Below, in pieces: positions 1 to 7,893 of a DNA stretch of 64,000 nt (position 1 is the stretch's first letter; every line of letters begins with the position of its first letter). Location of the stretch: the NCBI RefSeq assembly GCF_050633425.1, contig NZ_JBOEGM010000012.1:1-64000 (forward strand), given 5' to 3'. The position numbers and the translations under genes are program-made. This DNA comes from Pelagimonas sp050633425. Lineage in GTDB: Bacteria > Pseudomonadota > Alphaproteobacteria > Rhodobacterales > Rhodobacteraceae. The notes under the pieces are model-generated. The model was not told the DNA's origin. It searched no databases and saw only the letters and a list, made by a program, of their open reading frames with translations.

Positions 1-1
1 G

Positions 2-52
2 GCCGATCCATCCGTGGTGGAAGATTTGATTGAGAACAGAATGAATCGGTGA
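2..52 (+). CDS. C-terminal end of an unidentified protein (partial)
   Basis: The first bases read as an open frame ending in TGA at 50-52, with the tail ADPSVVEDLIENRMNR. Its start lies outside the window. A strong terminator follows 23 bases downstream, which supports this being the real end of a rightward transcription unit. The fragment is too short to assign a function. Confidence 0.5.
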   Translation, partial: ADPSVVEDLIENRMNR

Positions 53-74
53 CTTAGCAGCTTTTCGTAAGGCT

Positions 75-99
75 AAGGCGGGCTTCGGCCCGCCTTTTT
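75..99 (+). terminator. Rho-independent terminator
   Basis: A perfect 9-bp stem (AAGGCGGGC paired with GCCCGCCTT) around a TTCG tetraloop runs into a short T tract. It closes the unit that ends at 52 and separates it from the accessory genes that follow. Confidence 0.9.
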
Positions 100-164
100 A
101 TTGGAAAAATCGCCTCAAACGTGTATTGTATAGGGATTTAATACAATCTGGTTTTGGAGGTCTC

Positions 165-680
165 GTGTTTTCGCTCTCCGACTTTTTTGATCTGGCGGAT
201 CGTCTAAAATCGGCTCAAACTGAAGAGGACAAGCACGCAAGTGTCGAAGCGCTACGCCACTTAGTTGAAGCGGATATCATCCGCATTTTCAATAATCCAC
301 AGTATCCAAAGCGCCGCAGAAGTTTTGGCAAAATACGTGAACTTCTGGGGATCTTTGATGACAGCTCAAGCGCCCGCAGCGATCCAGCCTTGCGTGAAAT
401 TCTCTATTTGATGGGTGCCCGCGTTCACCGCGGCAAAGGCGATGATGCTTTGTGGCATTTGCCCAAAATAGGTGACCGCGAAAATCCTCCAAGTCGGAAG
501 CTAAAGTGGTCGTTGGTTTACAAAATTCTCATTGTTCTAGCGACTTTGGCGCTCGTTTTCAGCGTCTTGCCAAAATTTTGGTCTCTTGGAGGCCGATCCA
601 TTTCATTTCCTGACTGTATCTCAAAAGGGGAAGACACCCCGGAAAGATGGGCAAAATGCTATTCAAGACATCCGGACTAA
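165..680 (+). CDS. Hypothetical single-span membrane protein
   Basis: I do not recognise this protein. The open frame extends back to a TTG at 126, but GTG at 165 has a GGAGG 4 bases upstream and is the better start, giving 171 residues. The first 110 residues are soluble and charged (DFFDLADRLKSAQTEEDKHA, then a basic PKRRRSFGK patch). One hydrophobic segment, around residues 117-135 (YKILIVLATLALVF), would anchor it in the inner membrane. A short C-terminal tail with two cysteines follows. Its 3' end overlaps the next gene by about 30 bases, so the two are probably translated together. No catalytic motif is visible. Confidence 0.6.
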   Translation: MFSLSDFFDLADRLKSAQTEEDKHASVEALRHLVEADIIRIFNNPQYPKRRRSFGKIRELLGIFDDSSSARSDPALREILYLMGARVHRGKGDDALWHLPKIGDRENPPSRKLKWSLVYKILIVLATLALVFSVLPKFWSLGGRSISFPDCISKGEDTPERWAKCYSRHPD

Positions 681-910
681 TCGCAACCTTGTCTCTTCTG
701 GCTTGTTCAGCATTTGCTCAACAGAGCATTTCTCTAGCCGAATGCGGCGAGCTTAATCCAGATAGAGGTTCAGATCTACGCAAAGCTATGCGCTGTGTCG
801 GGTTGTACAAACGTCAATTGGAAACGATTGAAAACAGATTGCAAGCACTCGAAAACAATCTTGTACCTGCTAACGGAGATCATGCGGAAACCAAAGCCAT
901 TGTCGCTTAA
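647..910 (+). CDS. Secreted coiled-coil protein, N-terminal part of an interrupted gene
   Basis: This 87-residue frame starts with a signal peptide (LIATLSLLACSAFAQ; cleavage likely after AFA). It continues into a short helical stretch rich in Leu and Glu (QLETIENRLQALENNL) that looks like a coiled coil. The start could be ATG 647 or ATG 656. The frame ends in TAA at 908-910, and the next codon, in the same frame, opens the tail-collar-like domain at 911. In alphaproteobacterial proteins of this build a signal peptide and coiled coil are normally fused to that domain. I therefore read this as the front half of a gene broken by one nonsense codon. A genuinely separate small protein is the alternative. 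Confidence 0.55.
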   Translation: MGKMLFKTSGLIATLSLLACSAFAQQSISLAECGELNPDRGSDLRKAMRCVGLYKRQLETIENRLQALENNLVPANGDHAETKAIVA

Positions 911-1291
911 GTGGCAGATAAAGGGCAAGCGAGTTGCCCTAAAGATTGGGCCCTTTTTGAGCCAGCAAAGGACAAGTTTATCTTAGGCGCTGGCGGGTCT
1001 ATCGCCAACGTACGCAACACCGGTGGAGCACCATCAATAGATCTGCGCGCCGAACACCTTCCGGTTCACTCACATGCTGCCCCCAATGGCTTGACCTATT
1101 TGTGGGTCACACGCGGTAGCGCCAAGGGGAACCTCCGGTGGAGTTTCGATTTCCTGAGCGATTCAGAAAACCAAGATGGGTGGATGCATCACAAAGACGG
1201 GGCCAAGTCCGGAGCAGGAGGCCAGACAGACCCGAAAGAAGTGGAAACAATGCCTCCCTACGTCGCTCTGTATTACTGCATCAAAAACTAA
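911..1291 (+). CDS. Tail-collar-like domain, C-terminal part of an interrupted gene
   Basis: The 126-residue frame begins at a GTG directly after the TAA that ends the previous frame, and it is in that same frame. The sequence has the marks of phage tail-collar / tail-fibre C-terminal domains found in secreted bacterial proteins: CPKDWALFEPAKDKFILGAG at the start, HLPVHSHA in the middle, and the closing MPPYVALYYCIKN. There is no ribosome binding site before the GTG beyond the preceding coding sequence. It was probably once continuous with the signal peptide and coiled coil upstream. If made alone it would stay in the cytoplasm. Function is unknown; surface binding is an inference from the fold. 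Confidence 0.55.
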   Translation: MADKGQASCPKDWALFEPAKDKFILGAGGSIANVRNTGGAPSIDLRAEHLPVHSHAAPNGLTYLWVTRGSAKGNLRWSFDFLSDSENQDGWMHHKDGAKSGAGGQTDPKEVETMPPYVALYYCIKN

Positions 1292-1478
1292 CAATTCGTC
1301 GCAAGCTGAGGTTCTGGTTCACGAAAATGGTCCAATTTGAGAAGCCATGCGCAGCTAATCCAAGCCTAACGTTAACCAACAGGTAGGAAACTACCTTCAA
1401 TTTGAGCAGTCTAGATGCGATATTGGTCATAATATGATAACTTAATCCGGTGGGGGCGTACTGGATGGAGTACGACCA

Positions 1479-1979
1479 ATGCAAATAGCAGGCCCTTCCT
1501 TGTGGATTGCGCCGTTGGCCACGGGGCATCCGCATGGACTCCCCGGCGCGAAGCGCCCAGAGAAAACGACAACCAAGGTTCAACCTTTGGACCAAGCTAG
1601 GAATCCTGAAGCTGCGTTGACTCGCGGGCAAACGCCTGGGAACTTTAGGAAAGCCGCGAACGGAGATCCGGTACCTGAGGATCACGTCGCGCCGCCTACG
1701 ATAATGCAACTGAAAATCAGCCAAATGTTGGATGAGCAGGCGCAGGAATTGGAGGCCGAAGCGACAGATTTCGCGCCAGACGAGCAACAAAGCGAACAAG
1801 CTGAGCGACAGAGCGCTCCTGTGGATAAGGCCGAACAGAACCCGCCTCAACAAAGCCCAACAGGTAAATCTGTCGAATTGTCAGAAGAGCCCCCCTTGCC
1901 AGCGTTAAAACCAACATTGCCCGCTTATGAAGAAGCGGCCAGCATGTCACGCAGCGACGTTTTGAGAACCTTGCCGTAA
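1479..1979 (+). CDS. Hypothetical Pro/Glu/Gln-rich protein
   Basis: This is a 166-residue frame with GGAG 8 bases before the ATG. The N-terminal third is basic and Pro/Gly-rich. The core carries VAPPTIMQLKISQMLDEQ, then a long acidic Gln/Glu-rich tail. There is no signal peptide or membrane span. The APPTxMQxKI-type segment resembles a short conserved patch I associate with small uncharacterised Rhodobacteraceae proteins, but this is from memory. The 3' end overlaps the convergent acyl-CoA synthetase gene by 55 bases. A competing antisense frame (1281-1853) looks non-coding. Confidence 0.45.
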   Translation: MQIAGPSLWIAPLATGHPHGLPGAKRPEKTTTKVQPLDQARNPEAALTRGQTPGNFRKAANGDPVPEDHVAPPTIMQLKISQMLDEQAQELEAEATDFAPDEQQSEQAERQSAPVDKAEQNPPQQSPTGKSVELSEEPPLPALKPTLPAYEEAASMSRSDVLRTLP

Positions 1980-3436
1980 TTGTTCTTGGGCAAGGCATCT
2001 ATTGAGAAATAAGCTTTGGGTCGCTTGAACCGCGCAATGCAATCGAGGCAATGGGCATCCAATGCGCCCTCATCCAGACGCTGGTCACTGACCACAAAGG
2101 CCACCACATCCTCACCCCACTCCGGGTGAGGACGACCCAACACTGCAACCTCCAAGACGCTGGCGTGTTCAAGCAATGCCTCTTCAACCTCGCGCGGGTA
2201 AATATTCGTTCCGCCGGAAATGATCATATCACGTGACCGATCCTTGAGCGTGACATATCCATCTGCATCCATTGCGCCCATATCGCCGGTCCAAAGCCAG
2301 CCATCCACCAAGGTTTTGGCAGTGGCCTCTGGGTTTTGCCAATAGCCCGGCATCACAATATCCCCGCGCACCAAGATTTCGCCAACCTCACCCGCGGGTA
2401 ACGAGCCCCCATCCGCATCAGCAATCCGAACCTCAACCGCCGACTGCGCGCGGCCAACTGACCCTAACCTTTCGCGCCACCTCGGGTGGCTCCGATCAGT
2501 CACATCTTTTCGCGAGAGCGCAGTAATCCCCATTGGGCATTCACCCTGACCATAGATTTGCGCAAAGACCGGACCAAAATGATCAACCGCTTCAATAATG
2601 TCAGCGTTATACATGGGCCCACCGGCGTAAACGATGGTCCTTAGGCCCACTCCTGAACGGTTGGATGCCTTGGCATAGCGGGTCAAACGCTGCACCATCG
2701 TTGGGGCCATAAACATATGCGCATTGCCATAGTGTTCAGCAAGGTCAAGAACTTCTGCCTCATCAAAGCCCCCAGATGGCGGGAAAACATGACGCGCCCC
2801 GGCGCGTATATGCATCATATTGTAAATGCCCGCCCCGTGACTGATGGGGGCCGAATACAAAATCGCATCATCGCCGCGCACCAAATCGCAATCGCTTTGA
2901 TAGCAGTCGCTCATGGTCATCAACATCCGATGGGTCATCTTGACGCCCTTTGGGCGCCCCGTCGTGCCGGAGGTATAAAACAGCCAAGCCAAATCGCTCG
3001 GATCACGATGGACCGGAGGCAAATTGGCTGCATTATCCAACAACTGGAGCCAGTGACATGACCCGTTTTCAATCACAGTCGCCGAGGTGAAGCCCGACAA
3101 ATCATCGGCAAGATCTTCAGAGGCAAAGCATAGCTTGGCACCCGCGTTTTCGATGATCCAAGCGGCTTCGCGCGGATGGAGTTTGGCATTGATCGGTACA
3201 ATTGCCGCCCCCGCATACCACGCGCCATATTCGGCAATCAGATAGTCGGGAACATTCTTCATGAACAGAGCAACCCGATCACCCGGTGCGACTTGCAGCG
3301 ACTTGAGGCCCGTGGCAAGCCGTGCAGAAGCGGTGTGCAACTCACCGTAGGTGGCCAAAAGCGTCGTTCCGAGGTGAAGTGCAGGGCGATCTGGGGTAAT
3401 TTGGGCGGTCCTCGCCAACCATTGCGCAATATTCAT
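1925..3436 (-). CDS. AMP-dependent acyl-CoA synthetase/ligase
   Basis: This is an ANL-superfamily adenylating enzyme that activates a carboxylic acid with ATP and joins it to CoA. The P-loop-like motif (FYTSGTTGRPKGVKMTH), the aromatic A5-type motif (YGQGECPMG, where many members have YGxTE), the A7 motif (WLWTGDMG) and the C-terminal lysine region (PKNNYGKVLKTSL) are all in order. The length of 503 residues is normal. I chose the internal ATG (MNIAQWLAR) because a GGGGG run lies just upstream; the frame extends five codons further. The substrate cannot be read from sequence; family members act on fatty, aryl or short-chain acids. It is divergent from accB, 159 bases away, so shared regulation with fatty-acid synthesis is possible but unproven. 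Confidence 0.9.
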   Translation of the reverse strand: MNIAQWLARTAQITPDRPALHLGTTLLATYGELHTASARLATGLKSLQVAPGDRVALFMKNVPDYLIAEYGAWYAGAAIVPINAKLHPREAAWIIENAGAKLCFASEDLADDLSGFTSATVIENGSCHWLQLLDNAANLPPVHRDPSDLAWLFYTSGTTGRPKGVKMTHRMLMTMSDCYQSDCDLVRGDDAILYSAPISHGAGIYNMMHIRAGARHVFPPSGGFDEAEVLDLAEHYGNAHMFMAPTMVQRLTRYAKASNRSGVGLRTIVYAGGPMYNADIIEAVDHFGPVFAQIYGQGECPMGITALSRKDVTDRSHPRWRERLGSVGRAQSAVEVRIADADGGSLPAGEVGEILVRGDIVMPGYWQNPEATAKTLVDGWLWTGDMGAMDADGYVTLKDRSRDMIISGGTNIYPREVEEALLEHASVLEVAVLGRPHPEWGEDVVAFVVSDQRLDEGALDAHCLDCIARFKRPKAYFSIDALPKNNYGKVLKTSLRDMLAASS

Positions 3437-3595
3437 TCCATCCCCCGCCATTTTTCTTTGCGATTAAAACCTTGAAGCAAAAGGAGTGCAATCCCATGTC
3501 AGCTTTGCTTTTCACCGCCGATAGCATGGCCTATAAGCGGGCAACCGACGTTGCGGCAAATGCCGCCTCGTCACTCGGGAATGGGCGAGGAACGC

Positions 3596-4093
3596 ATGAG
3601 TAAGAAAAACCACGACTCGGATGTAGCATTCATCAAGGCTTTGGCGGAACTGCTGCAGGAAAATGATCTGACCGAACTAGAGGTCATGCGCGAATATGGC
3701 GAAGATGACAGCCTGAATGTCCGCGTCAGCCGCCAGCAGCAGATCACCATGACCGCTGCGGCTCCGGTCGCTGCTGCCCCTGCCGCCGCCCCTGTTGCAG
3801 CAGCCGCGCCTGTTGCCGCCGCGCCAGCCGCCGAGATGCCCGAGGATCCAGCAAGCCATCCGGGCGCGGTCACATCCCCCATGGTTGGAACCGTCTACAT
3901 GCAGGCAGAGCCCGGCTCGCCCGCGTTTATCAGCGTCGGCGCACAGGTCAAAGAAGGCGACACGCTTTTGATTGTCGAAGCGATGAAGACCATGAACCAC
4001 ATCCCCGCCCCGCGCGCGGGCACCGTTAAGCGCATCTTGGTCGAAGACGGCGCGCCGGTGGAATTCGGTGCTCCTTTGATCATCCTTGAATAA
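3596..4093 (+). CDS. accB: Biotin carboxyl carrier protein of acetyl-CoA carboxylase
   Basis: AccB carries the biotin that shuttles CO2 between biotin carboxylase and carboxyltransferase, the first step of fatty acid synthesis. The 165-residue protein has an N-terminal helical part, an Ala/Pro-rich mobile linker (about 54-80) and a C-terminal biotinyl domain. The modified lysine is K131 in VEAMKTMNHI. The usual motif is AMKM, so Thr replaces the second Met, a tolerated change. The start is ATG 3596 with GAGG 5 bases upstream; the longer frame from 3551 lacks such support. accC begins 11 bases after the stop, so the two are one operon. Confidence 0.97.
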   Translation: MSKKNHDSDVAFIKALAELLQENDLTELEVMREYGEDDSLNVRVSRQQQITMTAAAPVAAAPAAAPVAAAAPVAAAPAAEMPEDPASHPGAVTSPMVGTVYMQAEPGSPAFISVGAQVKEGDTLLIVEAMKTMNHIPAPRAGTVKRILVEDGAPVEFGAPLIILE

Positions 4094-4104
4094 GGACGGA
4101 CCGA

Positions 4105-5457
4105 ATGTTTGATAAAATTCTGATCGCCAACCGTGGCGAAATCGCGTTGCGCGTTGTGCGCGCATGTCGCGAAATGGGCATCCAATCGGTGGCTGTGCAT
4201 TCCACCGCCGACGCGGACGCCATGCATGTTCGTATGGCTGACGAAAGCATCTGTGTTGGCCCCGCGCCGGGCACCGATAGCTATTTGTCGATCCCGTCGA
4301 TCATCGCCGCCTGTGAAGTCACCGGCGCGCAAGCGATCCATCCGGGGTATGGTTTCCTGTCGGAAAACGCCCGGTTTGTGCAGATCGTCGAAGATCATGA
4401 CCTGAAATTCATCGGCCCAACGGCACAGCACATCAATATGATGGGCGACAAAATCACTGCCAAGGATACGATGAAAGAACTGGGTGTGCCTTGTGTTCCC
4501 GGCTCTGATGGCGGCGTGCCTGATTTGGATGCCGCGCTGAAAATCGGCGAGGAATTTGGGTATCCCGTGATCGTAAAAGCCACCGCTGGCGGCGGCGGGC
4601 GCGGTATGAAGGTTGCCAATAGCGCCGAAGAGATGAAGTCGGCCTTTCCAACAGCGCGGTCCGAGGCCAAGTCCAACTTTGGCAATGACGAAGTCTATAT
4701 CGAGAAGTACCTGACCACGCCTCGCCATATCGAAATTCAGGTATTCGGCGATGGTAAAGGTAAGGCGGTTCATCTTGGTGAGCGGGATTGCTCACTGCAA
4801 CGCCGCCACCAGAAGGTGTTTGAAGAGGCCCCCGGCCCATCAATCACCCCGCAAGAGCGTGCCGAAATCGGTAAGACATGCGCCGAGGCCGTTGCGCGGA
4901 TCAACTATGCTGGTGCCGGCACAATCGAGTTTCTGTATGAGAATGGCGAGTTTTATTTCATCGAAATGAATACACGTCTTCAAGTGGAACACCCGGTAAC
5001 CGAAGGCATCTTTGGCGTTGACTTAGTGCGCGAGCAGATCCGTGTCGCTGCTGGTCTGCCCTTGTCGTTTTCGCAAGATGATCTTGAAATCAATGGCCAT
5101 GCTATTGAGGTGCGGATCAACGCAGAGCGCCTGCCAAATTTCGCCCCCTGCCCAGGTCAGATCACGCAATACCACGCGCCTGGCGGTCTTGGCGTGCGTG
5201 TCGATTCGGCGCTATATGACGGGTATAAAATTCCGCCCTATTACGACAGCTTAATCGGCAAACTGATTGTACACGGACGCGACCGGACCGAAGCTTTGGC
5301 CCGTTTGAACCGCGCTTTGGGCGAATTGATTGTCGACGGCGTTGAAACCACAGTGCCTCTTTTCCATGCGTTATTGCAGGAAAAAGACATTCATACAGGG
5401 GATTACAATATCCACTGGTTGGAAAAATGGCTCGAAGCGGGTGGCTTGGACCGCTAA
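4105..5457 (+). CDS. accC: Biotin carboxylase subunit of acetyl-CoA carboxylase
   Basis: AccC is an ATP-grasp enzyme that carboxylates the biotin on AccB using bicarbonate. The 450-residue length is standard. Visible hallmarks are the N-terminal KILIANRGEIALRV, the glycine-rich ATP lid (TAGGGGRGMKV) and the catalytic EMNTRLQVEHPVTE segment that holds the metal and bicarbonate residues. It follows accB by 11 bases and is closed by a strong hairpin terminator, so accBC form a two-gene operon. The carboxyltransferase genes accA and accD are not in the window. Confidence 0.98.
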   Translation: MFDKILIANRGEIALRVVRACREMGIQSVAVHSTADADAMHVRMADESICVGPAPGTDSYLSIPSIIAACEVTGAQAIHPGYGFLSENARFVQIVEDHDLKFIGPTAQHINMMGDKITAKDTMKELGVPCVPGSDGGVPDLDAALKIGEEFGYPVIVKATAGGGGRGMKVANSAEEMKSAFPTARSEAKSNFGNDEVYIEKYLTTPRHIEIQVFGDGKGKAVHLGERDCSLQRRHQKVFEEAPGPSITPQERAEIGKTCAEAVARINYAGAGTIEFLYENGEFYFIEMNTRLQVEHPVTEGIFGVDLVREQIRVAAGLPLSFSQDDLEINGHAIEVRINAERLPNFAPCPGQITQYHAPGGLGVRVDSALYDGYKIPPYYDSLIGKLIVHGRDRTEALARLNRALGELIVDGVETTVPLFHALLQEKDIHTGDYNIHWLEKWLEAGGLDR

Positions 5458-5465
5458 AACATTTC

Positions 5466-5515
5466 AAAGTGCCTGACTATTCATCACCAATCGTCAGGCA
5501 CTTTGCGTTTTCTTC
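5466..5515 (+). terminator. Terminator of the accBC operon
   Basis: A perfect 12-bp stem (AAAGTGCCTGAC with GTCAGGCACTTT), a 15-base loop and a following T-rich tract (GCGTTTTCTTCTG) begin 9 bases after the accC stop. Confidence 0.88.
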
Positions 5516-5569
5516 TGTTTCGCTCAGCACATCCCTTTTTGCCTTTGGATAATTAGGCCCGTTTGGTAC

Positions 5570-5581
5570 ACTACGCGTAGT
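5570..5581. promoter_or_regulatory. 12-bp palindrome upstream of the 75-aa secreted protein gene
   Basis: ACTACGCGTAGT is a perfect palindrome 30 bases before the ATG at 5611, between the accC terminator and that gene. It could be an operator or part of a promoter. The transcription factor is unknown. A second perfect palindrome, TCTTGCGCAAGA, lies at 5901-5912 upstream of aat. Confidence 0.35.
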
Positions 5582-5610
5582 TTTTGATTTAATGAATAAG
5601 GGAGATCGAT

Positions 5611-5838
5611 ATGAAACAGTTGATCGGATTTACAGCTGCCATCACACTTTGCACAGCGATGACAGCGCCTGCTTTTGCGCAATCTCAGGATGATGAAGAC
5701 GCGTTCACCGTCGCTGCTAGCTCGTCTGCTGCGGCACCGTCTTTGGCCTTGGGTGCCGGTGGCACTGCTGCCGTTTTGGCGGGCCTGGGATTGGCTGTCC
5801 TCGTTGCTGTCGCTGATTCAAGCTCCGGCACACGCTAA
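5611..5838 (+). CDS. Small secreted Ala-rich protein
   Basis: This 75-residue protein has a signal peptide (ITLCTAMTAPAFAQ) followed by a short acidic segment. A second Ala/Gly/Leu/Val-rich hydrophobic segment comes near the C-terminus (AVLAGLGLAVLVAVA) and could be a membrane anchor. A good ribosome binding site (GGGAGAT) precedes the ATG. It has its own upstream terminator and a downstream hairpin, so it is probably monocistronic. Similar tiny exported proteins are common in Rhodobacteraceae. I know of no function. Confidence 0.7.
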   Translation: MKQLIGFTAAITLCTAMTAPAFAQSQDDEDAFTVAASSSAAAPSLALGAGGTAAVLAGLGLAVLVAVADSSSGTR

Positions 5839-5867
5839 CAAGCCGAGGCTTTGGCTTCTACCTGCAG

Positions 5868-5895
5868 TGGCGGACCAACAGCAGTCCGCCATTTT
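5868..5895 (+). terminator. Probable terminator after the 75-aa gene
   Basis: An 8-bp stem (TGGCGGAC with GTCCGCCA), an 8-base loop and a short TTTT tract lie 30 bases after the stop at 5838. Confidence 0.7.
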
Positions 5896-5963
5896 GTAAC
5901 TCTTGCGCAAGAATCGGCAATCTGGTTACCTGTTCCCCAACACTTGCCCGAAATTGCGCTTTT

Positions 5964-6617
5964 ATGACGTCCTCATCTATGCAAACCGTCACCGCAGACC
6001 TGCTGCTGCAGGCCTATTGCTCTGGCATTTTTCCAATGGCCGAGCATCGTGATGATCCCGAATTGTTTTGGGTTGACCCACGCCATCGGGGAATATTGCC
6101 TCTTGAAAGCTTTCACATTTCCAAATCATTGGCAAAACGACTGCGGCGCGACCAATATCGGGTAACTCTGAACGAGGACTTTGAAGGCGTTTTACAGGGC
6201 TGCGCCAATCGGCAAGAAACCTGGATCAGCACCGAGATTCGAAGCTTGTACACAGAATTACACCAAAAGGGATTTGCCCATTCACTAGAGGTTTGGGCAG
6301 ACGGCGATTTGATCGGCGGCGTCTATGGAGTTTGTGTCGGGCGGGCATTTTGTGGAGAATCGATGTTCTCCACCCAGACAGACGGATCAAAAATTGCCCT
6401 TGCTTGGTTGGTCGACCTATTAAGGCGATGCGGCTTCACCTTGTTTGACACCCAATTTTTGACACCGCATTTGGCAAGTTTGGGCGGTATAGAAATACCC
6501 CGAGATCAGTATAAGTCTAAACTCACCAATGCACTGCAAGGCAATGCCAACATTCTATCGCACCCGTTGGCAGCGAGCGGTCAGGATGTGGTACAGCGCA
6601 ACACCCAAACATCATAA
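5964..6617 (+). CDS. aat: Leucyl/phenylalanyl-tRNA--protein transferase
   Basis: Aat transfers Leu or Phe from tRNA to N-terminal Arg/Lys residues, creating N-degrons that are recognised by ClpS-ClpAP. The 217-residue protein shows the family landmarks: LLLQAYCSGIFPM near the N-terminus, WVDPRHRGILPL, FCGESMFS and LFDTQFLTPHLASLGG. Length is typical for the short alphaproteobacterial form. The position after accBC and convergent with the DUF2155 gene is a known Rhodobacteraceae arrangement. Its 3' end overlaps that gene by 37 bases. Confidence 0.95.
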   Translation: MTSSSMQTVTADLLLQAYCSGIFPMAEHRDDPELFWVDPRHRGILPLESFHISKSLAKRLRRDQYRVTLNEDFEGVLQGCANRQETWISTEIRSLYTELHQKGFAHSLEVWADGDLIGGVYGVCVGRAFCGESMFSTQTDGSKIALAWLVDLLRRCGFTLFDTQFLTPHLASLGGIEIPRDQYKSKLTNALQGNANILSHPLAASGQDVVQRNTQTS

Positions 6618-6946
6618 CGTGAATGATCCAATGGGTTGAGCGCCGGCGACGATGCGACCATCCAACCACGATAGACGGGCTCTGAAACGCCGGCCTCTCT
6701 TATGGTGATGAAGGCATAAGCATCGCCCGATGGATTGCCTTTGGGGTAACGGCATTCGTTGAGGGTCACCTCAAGTAGGCCCATTGTACGCCGTTCACCG
6801 TTGAGCAACGAAATATCGCTGACCTTGGCATTGAGTTTATCCAATGCCCGCAGGACCGCCCCAGCCCCAGTGTTCACCGCTTCCTGAGCGGCGACTGGCG
6901 AACCCAAAGAACCCAAAAGCGCCAGTGCTACAACAAGATACTTCAT
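6581..6946 (-). CDS. DUF2155 domain protein, secreted
   Basis: This 121-residue protein has a signal peptide (VVALALLGSLGSPVAAQ). The rest matches the DUF2155 pattern, with a core around VSDISLLNGERRTMGLLEV, a conserved CRYPKGNP cysteine segment, and a C-terminal HSRYDVWVLRC. The two cysteines may form a disulfide. It is the last gene of a leftward NDUFA12-MlaD-DUF2155 operon; its ATG overlaps the mlaD stop (ATGA). Function is unknown; the constant neighbourhood suggests an envelope role. Confidence 0.85.
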   Translation of the reverse strand: MKYLVVALALLGSLGSPVAAQEAVNTGAGAVLRALDKLNAKVSDISLLNGERRTMGLLEVTLNECRYPKGNPSGDAYAFITIREAGVSEPVYRGWMVASSPALNPLDHSRYDVWVLRCTTS

Positions 6947-7395
6947 TCGTTGTCCCCACCGCCTCCGACGTATTTCAACAACAATGTCAAAAGGCTCACC
7001 GCGCCTTGCGTATCCAAAATCTCATCGCCAGCCGCAAAGTAAAACGGTGACCCGCCTGGAGAAATCTCAACAAAATTTCCGCCCAGCAGCCCTTCGGAGG
7101 CAATGATAATCGCGCTATCGTCGGGAATTTCAATCTCGCCATTGATCGTGACCACCGTGTCAGCGCGATAGGTCTCTGTGTTCAACACAACATCCGATAC
7201 TGTGCCAACTTTGACACCAGCCAACCGCACATCCGTGCCAACGCTGATCCCCTCAAGAGAGCGAAAAGAAGCCCGCAGGTCGTATCCTGAGCCGCCAACA
7301 GTGAGGCCCGAACTTTGTACGGCATATAGGCCAAATGCCAAAGCGGCGGCCAATACGCCGCCGCCCACTGCCACTTCTGTTGCCGAATGGCTCAT
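6943..7395 (-). CDS. mlaD: MlaD family phospholipid transport protein
   Basis: MlaD is the inner-membrane-anchored, periplasmic lipid-binding subunit of the Mla system that returns phospholipids from the outer to the inner membrane. The protein has one N-terminal span (VAVGGGVLAAALAFGLYAV) and a single MCE domain of about 100 residues (YDLRASFRSLEGISVGTDVR, GVKVGTV, EGLLGGNFVEISPGG). I start it at the ATG that overlaps the upstream stop (ATGA), giving 150 residues; a longer GTG start exists. Partner genes mlaE and mlaF are not in the window. Confidence 0.9.
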   Translation of the reverse strand: MSHSATEVAVGGGVLAAALAFGLYAVQSSGLTVGGSGYDLRASFRSLEGISVGTDVRLAGVKVGTVSDVVLNTETYRADTVVTINGEIEIPDDSAIIIASEGLLGGNFVEISPGGSPFYFAAGDEILDTQGAVSLLTLLLKYVGGGGDNE

Positions 7396-7775
7396 TCCGG
7401 GCTCCACGCCTCGTAATCGCGTCGATCAGCTGTTTCTGCAGCCCGCAACGACCCAGCCGGCGCATAGGCAAAAGCGGATCCGGTGACGTTTTCCTGATGC
7501 GGTTTTTCCCACGATTTGTGGCTGAGTTCTTTGTCGCCGGGGCGTTCGTCAAACGTGTGGTGCAACCAACCATGCCAGTCGGGGCTAACCCGTGACGCTT
7601 CAACTTCGCCGTTAAACATCACCCAACGCTTTTTGCCGTCACGAGATTCGTAAAATACGTTCCCTTGATCGTCCTCACCTACTTTGACGCCATTACGACG
7701 TGTATAAAGAACGGTTGTCAGCGTGCCACCGTTCCACCAAGTCACGACGCGCAAGATCTTGCTGAGAATGCTCAT
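7392..7775 (-). CDS. NADH:ubiquinone oxidoreductase 17.2 kDa (NDUFA12-like) subunit
   Basis: This is an accessory subunit of respiratory complex I found in alphaproteobacteria and mitochondria. Signature segments are TWWNGGTLTTVLYTRRNGVK, VGEDDQGNVFYE and SPDWHGWLHH. The chosen start gives 127 residues, preceded by GGAG; the longer frame adds 16 residues without support. It heads the operon with mlaD and the DUF2155 gene, a conserved order in this family. The core nuo operon lies elsewhere. Confidence 0.92.
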   Translation of the reverse strand: MSILSKILRVVTWWNGGTLTTVLYTRRNGVKVGEDDQGNVFYESRDGKKRWVMFNGEVEASRVSPDWHGWLHHTFDERPGDKELSHKSWEKPHQENVTGSAFAYAPAGSLRAAETADRRDYEAWSPE

Positions 7776-7893
7776 GGACGACTCCTGTCTTTCTTGTCGC
7801 CTATATGGCGAAATCTGTGCCAAAGGTCCAGTGTTCCTGCTGCCGCAGGTGCGCGAACATCCGGTCTGAGATCGAATTTTCTCCGAAAATTCT

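Noticed and set aside
1281..1853. A minus-strand frame of 190 codons
   Set aside because: It overlaps the better-supported plus-strand frame 1479-1979 and has no ribosome binding site or domain.
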